DNA from: an uncultured Prevotella sp.
Lineage (GTDB): Bacteria > Bacteroidota > Bacteroidia > Bacteroidales > Bacteroidaceae
Reading direction: 5' to 3'
Length of the DNA: 14,101 nucleotides
NCBI GenBank assembly: GCA_934202525.1
Contig: CAKPYB010000062.1
Span: 1-14,101, forward strand
Of the stretch, positions 8,463 through 14,101 are shown one piece after another (the first letter of the stretch is position 1; the number at the start of each line of letters is the position of its first letter). Position numbers and translations under genes: made by a program. Below the pieces are notes generated by a model. The model did no database searches, was not told the DNA's origin, and saw only the letters and a list, made by a program, of their open reading frames with translations.

Positions 8463-9788
8463 ATGGAAAACCAAAGTAAAAATGGCAATATCATCGCCAT
8501 TATCACGATGATGTTCCTCTACGCCATGATTTCGTTCGTAACGAATTTGGCTGCTCCTATCGGAGTTATTTGGAAAAATGTATTCGCTGACAGCGGAAGT
8601 GCTAACATGATCGGTATGTTGGGTAACGCCATGAACTTCTTGGCTTACCTCTTCATGGGTATCCCTGCAGGTAAGTTGCTCACCAAGATCGGTTACAAGA
8701 AGACAGCCCTCACCGGTATCGCTACCGGATTCGTAGGCGTGCTCATCCAGTTCCTTTCCGGTAAGTTCGGTGCCGACATCTCAGGCTTCGCCGTTTACCT
8801 CTTCGGTGCGTTCATCTCAGGTTTCGCAGTTTGTATTTTGAATACTGTTGTAAACCCAATGTTGAACCTCATCGGTGGTGGTGGTAACCGCGGTAACCAG
8901 TTGAACCTCATCGGTGGTACATTGAACAGTTTATCCGGAACTTTAACCCCAATGCTCGTAGGTGCCCTTATCGGTACTGTTACTGCTAATACCAAAATGG
9001 TAGATGTGAACCTCGTACTTTACATTGCCCTTGCCGTATTCGCAGCAGCATTCGTTATCTTGAACTTCATCCCTATCCAGGATCCAGAGATGGGTAAGAC
9101 TACAGACAAGACTGTATTCGAGCATTCACCATGGGCTTTCCGCCACTTCAACCTCGGCGTTATCGCAATCTTCGTTTATGTAGGTGTTGAGGTAGGCATT
9201 CCTGGAACATTGAACTTCTACATTTCTGATACAACAGCAAATGGTGGTGGTTTCATCAATGGTACAGCCTTGGCAAATGCAGCAGCTATCGGTGGTTTCG
9301 TTGCAGGTACATACTGGCTTCTGATGCTGGTTGGTCGTCTTTGCTCCAGTTTTATTGCTGACAAGGTATCTAGCCGCATGATGATGATGATTGCCAATGG
9401 TGCAGGTATGATCTTTATCGTCCTCGCCGTACTTCTCGGCAAGTCAACAACAGTAGAAATGCCTGTATTTACAGGTACATCATTCCAGATGGTAACAGTG
9501 CCTATCGCTGCCATGTTCCTGGTACTCTGCGGTCTCTGCACTTCTATCATGTGGTCTTCTATCTTCAACCTTGCTACCGAGGGTCTTGGCAAGTATACAG
9601 CCCAGGCTTCAGGTATCTTCATGATGATGGTAGTAGGTGGCGGATTGATGCCATTGGTACAGAACTTCATCGCAGACAACGCTGGCTATATGGCTAGTTA
9701 CATTGTGCCTCTCATCTGTATGGCATACATGTTCTTCTATGCTGTAGCTGGTTGCAAGAACATCAACAAGGATATTCCTGTTGATTAA
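8463..9788 (+). CDS. FHS-family sugar permease (glucose/galactose:H+ symporter, GluP-like)
   Basis: This is an inner-membrane transporter of the major facilitator superfamily, FHS branch (FucP/GluP relatives). It is expected to import a hexose together with protons. The 441 residues hold about twelve hydrophobic helices. Family landmarks are PAGKLLTKIGYKK (68-80, the loop after helix 2), LNTVVNPML (126-134), QLNLIGGTLNSLSGTLTPM (146-164), VEVGIPG (242-248), GRLCSSF (291-297), MWSSIFNLATEGLG (363-376) and SGIFMMMVVGGGLMPL (383-398). The Gly-rich GGGGNRGN between helices 4 and 5 is a lineage-looking variation. Sitting between galM and galK makes galactose the likeliest substrate, with glucose also possible. 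The 252-base leader carries a terminator-like hairpin and the repeat array. I found no convincing separate promoter, so read-through from galM is likely. Confidence 0.9.
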   Translation: MENQSKNGNIIAIITMMFLYAMISFVTNLAAPIGVIWKNVFADSGSANMIGMLGNAMNFLAYLFMGIPAGKLLTKIGYKKTALTGIATGFVGVLIQFLSGKFGADISGFAVYLFGAFISGFAVCILNTVVNPMLNLIGGGGNRGNQLNLIGGTLNSLSGTLTPMLVGALIGTVTANTKMVDVNLVLYIALAVFAAAFVILNFIPIQDPEMGKTTDKTVFEHSPWAFRHFNLGVIAIFVYVGVEVGIPGTLNFYISDTTANGGGFINGTALANAAAIGGFVAGTYWLLMLVGRLCSSFIADKVSSRMMMMIANGAGMIFIVLAVLLGKSTTVEMPVFTGTSFQMVTVPIAAMFLVLCGLCTSIMWSSIFNLATEGLGKYTAQASGIFMMMVVGGGLMPLVQNFIADNAGYMASYIVPLICMAYMFFYAVAGCKNINKDIPVD

Positions 9789-9802
9789 TAACACGAAATA
9801 AA

Positions 9803-9835
9803 TTAGCCCTAAGGCATATATAGTCTTAGGGCTAA
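9803..9835 (+). terminator. Hairpin between the permease and galK (no U tract)
   Basis: TTAGCCCTAAG (9803-9813) pairs perfectly with CTTAGGGCTAA (9825-9835) around an 11-base loop. It starts 14 bases after the permease stop and is followed by ATCATATAAT rather than a T run. It is a better candidate for an mRNA-stabilising or processing element than for a full terminator, because galK follows on the same strand with no clear promoter. Confidence 0.55.
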
Positions 9836-9884
9836 ATCATATAATCAAATCTTTAGTAACAACACAACAAAAACTTAACTAATT

Positions 9885-11045
9885 ATGGATATTGAAAAAG
9901 TAAGAAGCCGATTCATCAAGCATTTCGATGGTAAAACAGGTAACATCTACATGTCACCAGGTCGTATTAACTTGATTGGCGAGCATACCGATTATAATGG
10001 TGGATTCGTTTTCCCTGGTGCAGTAGATAAGGGTATTATGGCAGAAATCCGTCCTAACGGAACAGATACCGTCATGCTCTACTCTATCGACTTGAAGGAC
10101 CGTGTAGAATTCAAGGTTAATGATCCTGAAGGTCCACGCGCTTCATGGGCGCGTTACATCTATGGTGTTTGCCAGGAGATGAAGGCATTGGGCGTTGACG
10201 TAAAGGGTTTCAATGCAGCATTCTATGGTGATGTGCCTCTCGGTGCAGGTATGTCTTCTTCTGCTGCTCTTGAAAGCTGTTTTGCTTTTGCTTTGAACGA
10301 CCTCTTTGGTGACAACAAGGTTTCTAAATGGGATCTCGTTCTCGCTGGCCAGGCCACTGAGCACAAGTATGTAGGTGTTAACTGCGGTATCATGGACCAG
10401 TTTGCTTCTGTTTTCGGTAAGGAAGGTAAGTTGATGCGCCTCGATTGCAACAGCCGCGAATTTGAATACTTCCCATTCGAGCCTAAGGGCTATAAACTCT
10501 GCCTGGTAAACTCTAAGGTAAAGCACGAGTTGGCAGGTTCTCCATACAACGACCGCCGCAACTCTTGCGAAAATGTTGTTAAGCACATTGCAGCAAAGCA
10601 CCCAGAAGCTAAGTTCGAAACTCTCCGTGATTGCACATGGGAGCAGTTGGAAGAGGTTCGCGCTGAGGTAGGCGAAGAGGATTACAGCCGCGCTCACTTC
10701 GTATTGGGCGAGAAGGACCGCGTTTTGGCTGTCTGCGATGCTCTTGAGAAGGGCGACTACGAGACAGTAGGTCAGAAGATGTACGAGACTCACCACGGCT
10801 TGAGCAAGGAATACGAGGTAAGCTGCGAGGAACTCGACTTCTTAAACGATGTTGCTAAGGAGAATGGTGTTACTGGTAGCCGTATCATGGGCGGTGGCTT
10901 CGGTGGCTGCACCATCAACCTGGTAAAGGACGATATCTACGACAAGTTCGTTGAGGACGTGACAGCTAAGTTCACAGCCAAATATGGTCACGCTCCAGAG
11001 ATTTACCCTGTAATCATCTCTGAGGGTTCTCACAAGGTTTGCTAA
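9885..11045 (+). CDS. galK: Galactokinase
   Basis: GalK phosphorylates alpha-D-galactose with ATP to galactose 1-phosphate, the first committed step of the Leloir pathway, in the cytoplasm. It belongs to the GHMP kinase family. The galactokinase signature GRINLIGEHTDYNGG lies at residues 26-40. The ATP loop PLGAGMSSSAALE is at 118-130. NCGIMDQFAS (166-175) carries D171, the expected catalytic base, and GSRIMGGGFGGCTINL (331-346) is the third GHMP motif. The length of 386 residues is typical. It closes the galM-permease-galK run, followed 25 bases later by a strong terminator. The next pathway enzymes, GalT and GalE, are not encoded in the window. Confidence 0.97.
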   Translation: MDIEKVRSRFIKHFDGKTGNIYMSPGRINLIGEHTDYNGGFVFPGAVDKGIMAEIRPNGTDTVMLYSIDLKDRVEFKVNDPEGPRASWARYIYGVCQEMKALGVDVKGFNAAFYGDVPLGAGMSSSAALESCFAFALNDLFGDNKVSKWDLVLAGQATEHKYVGVNCGIMDQFASVFGKEGKLMRLDCNSREFEYFPFEPKGYKLCLVNSKVKHELAGSPYNDRRNSCENVVKHIAAKHPEAKFETLRDCTWEQLEEVRAEVGEEDYSRAHFVLGEKDRVLAVCDALEKGDYETVGQKMYETHHGLSKEYEVSCEELDFLNDVAKENGVTGSRIMGGGFGGCTINLVKDDIYDKFVEDVTAKFTAKYGHAPEIYPVIISEGSHKVC

Positions 11046-11070
11046 TATATACATTATATATAATATAAGG

Positions 11071-11106
11071 AACTGCAGTTAGTATTTGCTAACTGCAGTT
11101 TTTTTT
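11071..11106 (+). terminator. Strong intrinsic terminator after galK
   Basis: AACTGCAGTTAG (11071-11082) pairs perfectly over 12 bp with CTAACTGCAGTT (11089-11100), loop TATTTG, followed by a T tract to 11106. This marks the end of the first galactose transcript and separates it from the second, which has its own promoter at 11189. Confidence 0.93.
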
Positions 11107-11180
11107 GTCCCAAATAAGACAAAAACAGGCGTTTTCATACAAATAGTGTTAAAAAGACACTTTAGAAGAAAAAAAGTTAG

Positions 11181-11219
11181 GGAAAACGCTTGCAGATTCG
11201 AAATAAAATTGTAATTTTA
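11181..11219 (+). promoter_or_regulatory. Promoter of the lipoprotein mutarotase gene with overlapping LacI-type operator-like site
   Basis: CTTG (11189-11192), a TTTG variant, lies 19 bases before TAATTTTA (11212-11219), one base off TAnnTTTG. The start codon is about 38 bases downstream. Over the upstream box, GGAAAACGCTTGCA (11181-11194) fits the LacI-family cre consensus TGNAANCGNWNNCW at every fixed position but the first. Its left part also forms an inverted repeat with GCGTTTTC at 11129-11136 (GAAAACGC at 11182-11189). A repressor of the LacI/GalR type is a plausible ligand. Confidence 0.5.
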
Positions 11220-11256
11220 CACCCAAAATGAATAGACAATAAAAAACAGCCTAAAA

Positions 11257-12444
11257 ATGAGTACATTTAAGACCCTATTTATGGGAGTTGGTTTTGCGGC
11301 TATCGCTACCCTCTCAGCTTGTTCATCAAGCAGCAATGCAAGTCTCACACAATCTGGTTTGAATCCAGCAGATTTCGATTCAACAGTATTGGGCAAGAAG
11401 ACTGAGTTAGTAACTCTCAAGAATGCAAACGGCATGGAAGTTTGCCTCACCAATTATGGTGGACGTGTCGTTTCCATTTCCGTTCCAGACAAGAACGGAA
11501 AGCCAACAGATGTGGTTCTTGGTTACGATAATATCCATCAGTATGCTGACACCCTTAACTCTCCTTCAGATTATGGTTCTTCTGTAGGACGTTATGCCAA
11601 CCGTATCAAGGATGCTAAACTTTCACTTGCTGGTTCAACATACCAGTTGAAGGCAAATGATAATGGCAACTGCCTGCATGGTGGTGGTGCTACAGGATGG
11701 TTGAACCAGGTTTACGACATTACAGAGAAGAACGACTCATCTGTTACCTTCACCATCAATGCGAAGGATGGTGAGAATGGTTTCCCTGGCAACGTAACAG
11801 CAACAGCTAAATATACAGTCAAGAGTGACAACACACTCGACATCGAGTTTGGCGCTACAACAGACAAAGAGACCGTTGTCAATATGACCAACCACAGTTA
11901 CTTCAACTTGAACGGCGATCCATCTAAGGAAGGTTTCGATCAGGTAATGTACATCAATGCAGATAAGTTTACTCCTGCAGATTCACTTTACATCCCTACT
12001 GGTGAAATCAAGGACGTAGAAGGAACCCCTATGGATTTCCGTAAACCTGCAGAAATCGGCAAGAAGGTTGATTATAACTTTGATCAGATTAAGAATGCCA
12101 CAGGTTACGACCACAACTGGTGTTTGAACACATATAAGAATGGTAAGGGCGATGACAAAACAGTTTGCGCAAGCCTCTACTCACCAAAGAGCGGTATCCT
12201 TCTTGAAGTATTTACCAACGAGCCAGGCATTCAGGTTTACACCGGTAACTTCCAAGGCACAGGTATTGCCTGCAAGCATGGCATCAAGTATCCTAAGCAC
12301 GTAAGCGTTTGCTTCGAAAGCCAGAAGTATCCTGATTCTCCAACCAAGATTGCTCAGGGTGTAAAGGATTGGACTGACGCTACATTGAAGCCAGGAGAGA
12401 AATACTATTCTCACCTCGCTTACAAATTCAGCGTTAAAAAGTAA
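11257..12444 (+). CDS. Lipoprotein aldose 1-epimerase (exported mutarotase)
   Basis: This is a second GalM-type mutarotase of 395 residues with an export signal. A hydrophobic segment (about 7-19) leads to the lipobox LSAC, with C22 as the lipidated cysteine. The residues after it (SSSSNAS) lack the acidic surface-export pattern described for Bacteroidota, so a periplasm-facing lipoprotein is likelier than a surface one. Catalytic motifs are complete: GRYANRI (111-117), CLHGG (139-143, H141), MTNHSYFNLNG (210-220, H213 as general acid), GYDHN (283-287, D285), FTNEPGIQVYTGN (319-331) and CFESQKYPD (352-360, E354 as general base). Unlike the cytoplasmic paralog at 7125, it keeps the standard Asn-His pair. 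It would equilibrate hexose anomers before uptake. An Na+/sugar symporter gene follows, probably on the same transcript. Confidence 0.94.
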   Translation: MSTFKTLFMGVGFAAIATLSACSSSSNASLTQSGLNPADFDSTVLGKKTELVTLKNANGMEVCLTNYGGRVVSISVPDKNGKPTDVVLGYDNIHQYADTLNSPSDYGSSVGRYANRIKDAKLSLAGSTYQLKANDNGNCLHGGGATGWLNQVYDITEKNDSSVTFTINAKDGENGFPGNVTATAKYTVKSDNTLDIEFGATTDKETVVNMTNHSYFNLNGDPSKEGFDQVMYINADKFTPADSLYIPTGEIKDVEGTPMDFRKPAEIGKKVDYNFDQIKNATGYDHNWCLNTYKNGKGDDKTVCASLYSPKSGILLEVFTNEPGIQVYTGNFQGTGIACKHGIKYPKHVSVCFESQKYPDSPTKIAQGVKDWTDATLKPGEKYYSHLAYKFSVKK

Positions 12445-12450
12445 GCTTAA

Positions 12451-12560
12451 GTTAGTTTAAAAGTTAGCGAACCGGCGGATAAAGTCCGCCGGAACAGCTA
12501 ACATCCAACAAGAAGTTTTTGCAATGACAAAAAACGAAATGTGCTGGATAAGAAACTAAC
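12451..12560 (+). ncRNA. Candidate structured leader RNA (three-way junction) before the Na+/sugar symporter gene
   Basis: Three helices nest cleanly. P1 pairs GTTAGTTT (12451-12458) with AAACTAAC (12553-12560). P2 pairs GTTAGC (12463-12468) with GCTAAC (12497-12502) and CCGGCGGA (12472-12479) with TCCGCCGG (12485-12492). P3 pairs ATCCA (12503-12507) with TGGAT (12545-12549), ACA (12508-12510) with TGT (12540-12542), and GTTTTTG (12515-12521) with CAAAAAAC (12528-12535, one bulge). ATCCA recurs at 12570-12574 and could compete for TGGAT. No T tract follows P2 directly, so a simple terminator is not the best reading. Function is unknown. Confidence 0.45.
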
Positions 12561-12626
12561 ATAATAAGCATCCAATAAAAGAAAAGAATAAACAAATAAT
12601 AATAAACAAACAATCTTATAGTAATT

Positions 12627-14101
12627 ATGAATTGGAATTCAACAGAATTCGTATGGCTTGATTGGGCTATACTCGCCATTGGTGTTATCGGCGTAATTTG
12701 GGCTGTCTGGCACGCAATCGTGAAAGACAGAAAGGCTCAGAAAGGTGAAGACTCTTCTGCTTATCTCTTCGGTAAGGGTGAGCCATGGTATGTAATCGGT
12801 ATGGCTATCTTTGCTGCCAACATTGGTTCTGAGCACCTCGTTGGTTTGGCTGGTACAGGTGCCAAGAGTGGTGTCGGTATGGCACACTGGGAGATGCAGG
12901 GTTGGATGATCCTCATCTTGGGTTGGCTGTTCGTACCTTTCTACCAGTTGCTCATCAACAAGATGGGTAAGATCATCACCATGCCAGACTTCCTGAAGTT
13001 CCGCTATACCCAGCGCACAGGTTCATGGCTCTCTATCATCACACTCGTAGCTTACATCCTTACTAAGGTGAGCGTTACAGCCCTTACAGGTGGTATCTTC
13101 TTCGAATATCTTTGGGGCTTGAACTTTTGGGCAGGTGCTATCGGTTTGATCATCCTCACCACCATCTTCACCGTATTCGGTGGTATGAAGGGTGTGATGA
13201 CATTGTCAACCATCCAGACTCCTATCCTCGTCATCGGTTCTTTCCTCGTACTCTTCCTCGGTCTCTCTACCCTCGGCGGTGGCAGCATCTCTGCCGGTTG
13301 GGCCGACATGATGGATTACTGCGGCAAGCTGAACAACGGTTATGGTACAACTCACATGTTCCACTGGGAGGCAGGTGACTCTATGTATCAGGAGTATCCT
13401 GGTTTCGTAGTATTCATCGGTGCAACCATCATCGGTTTCTGGTACTGGTGTACAGACCAGCACATCGTTCAGCGTGTATTGGGTCAGGTTCCTGGCGAGA
13501 GCAACGTAGAGGTTATGAAGCGTGCCCGCCGCGGTACTATCGCAGCCGGTTTCTTCAAGGTACTCCCTTGCTTCATGTTCCTCATCCCAGGTATGATTGC
13601 AGCAGCCTTGGCTCAGAAGGGTGCCATCCAGATGAACGAGACTGATGCAGCCTTCGCCATCATGGTAAAGACCGTTCTTCCTGCAGGTATCAAGGGTATC
13701 GTAACCATCGGTTTCATCTGCGCACTCGTTGCTTCATTGGCAGCATTCTTCAATAGTTGTGCTACCCTCTTCACCGAGGACTTCTACAAGCCATTGAAGA
13801 AGGGTATGTCTGAGGCTCACTACGTACTCGTTGGCCGTATCGCTACCGTAGTAGTTGTAGTTCTTGGTTTCGCATGGTTGCCAATCATGATGAAGATGGA
13901 TACATTGTACAACTATCTCCAGGGCATCCAGTCACTCCTGGCTCCAGCCATGGTAGCCGTATTTGCAATGGGTATCTTCTTCAAGAAGATTACTCCAAAG
14001 GCAGGTGAATACACCATGATTACAGGTTTCCTCATCGGTATGCTCCGCCTCGTTACCAACGTCATCACAGATACTGGTAAGGCAACAATGGATGGTGCAT
14101 T
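12627..14101 (+). CDS. SGLT-like Na+/sugar symporter (SSS family), 3' end beyond the window
   Basis: The frame opens with ATG at 12627 and stays open for 491 codons to the window end, so the C-terminus is missing. It encodes an inner-membrane solute:sodium symporter expected to take up glucose or galactose with Na+. Motifs closely match animal SGLT1 and bacterial vSGLT: FAANIGSEHLVGLAGTGAKS (62-81), ITMPDFLKFRY (117-127), FWYWCTDQHIVQRVLG (271-286), FFKVLPCFMFLIPGMI (309-324), FFNSCATLFTEDFY (374-387) and YLQGIQSLLAP (430-440). The residues aligned with the SGLT1 sugar contacts N78, H83, E102, Y290, W291, K321 and Q457 are all kept, as N65, H70, E89, Y273, W274, K311 and Q432. It follows the lipoprotein mutarotase by 182 bases that hold a structured RNA candidate. 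Confidence 0.94.
   Translation, partial: MNWNSTEFVWLDWAILAIGVIGVIWAVWHAIVKDRKAQKGEDSSAYLFGKGEPWYVIGMAIFAANIGSEHLVGLAGTGAKSGVGMAHWEMQGWMILILGWLFVPFYQLLINKMGKIITMPDFLKFRYTQRTGSWLSIITLVAYILTKVSVTALTGGIFFEYLWGLNFWAGAIGLIILTTIFTVFGGMKGVMTLSTIQTPILVIGSFLVLFLGLSTLGGGSISAGWADMMDYCGKLNNGYGTTHMFHWEAGDSMYQEYPGFVVFIGATIIGFWYWCTDQHIVQRVLGQVPGESNVEVMKRARRGTIAAGFFKVLPCFMFLIPGMIAAALAQKGAIQMNETDAAFAIMVKTVLPAGIKGIVTIGFICALVASLAAFFNSCATLFTEDFYKPLKKGMSEAHYVLVGRIATVVVVVLGFAWLPIMMKMDTLYNYLQGIQSLLAPAMVAVFAMGIFFKKITPKAGEYTMITGFLIGMLRLVTNVITDTGKATMDGA

Noticed and set aside
12524..12559. 11-codon peptide frame in the leader of the Na+/sugar symporter
   Set aside because: Its ATG lies in the loop of hairpin P3, and the peptide shows no pattern. 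Treating the region as structured RNA explains more.
13112..13645. Open frames of 65-88 codons on both strands inside the last gene
   Set aside because: They are shadows of the SGLT-like symporter frame, which is open from 12627 to the window end and carries clear family motifs.

Overview
The window looks like a chromosomal segment of a Bacteroidota species, most likely a gut Prevotellaceae of the Segatella/Prevotella copri kind. That placement is inference. It rests on the promoters, which fit the Bacteroidota pattern (TTTG-like box, 19-20 bases, then TAnnTTTG-like box), on A-rich leaders without clear Shine-Dalgarno sequences, and on the galactose cluster order mutarotase, FHS sugar permease, galactokinase. 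I see no insertion sequence, integrase, CRISPR array, phage gene or defence gene. This is mostly a core-genome region.

Left part (1-1974). A tRNA-Lys(CTT) gene, short by one base at the window edge, ends in a strong terminator. Facing it on the minus strand are an RluA-family pseudouridine synthase and, downstream of it, a 49-residue membrane-protein ORF. Divergent from the synthase, with its own promoter, is a pair of very small membrane-protein genes (75 and 36 residues) separated by 4 bases.

Middle part (2047-7013). A YbiT-type ABC-F ATPase is followed by a terminator hairpin, then grpE and dnaJ (DnaK co-chaperones), a long inter-gene hairpin, and folC (folate polyglutamylation). The ABC-F protein is strongly asymmetric: every element of one of its two composite ATP sites is altered, while the other site is intact.

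Right part (7044-14101). This is a galactose/glucose uptake and utilisation locus. A good promoter drives a cytoplasmic galM, then an FHS-type sugar permease and galK, and the run closes with a textbook terminator. A second promoter, overlapped by a LacI-type operator-like sequence, drives a second mutarotase that carries a lipoprotein signal. A large SGLT-like Na+/sugar symporter follows and runs off the window end. In the proposed scheme the lipoprotein mutarotase equilibrates hexose anomers outside the inner membrane, the two symporters bring sugar in, the cytoplasmic GalM supplies the alpha anomer, and GalK phosphorylates it. galT and galE are not in the window.

The least explained structure is in the RNA between genes: a candidate three-way-junction RNA before the Na+/sugar symporter (12451-12560), an array of short CTCTT/AAGAG hairpins before the FHS permease (8299-8404), and inverted repeats across the galM promoter (7059-7114). 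I did not find a convincing wholly new multi-gene system.
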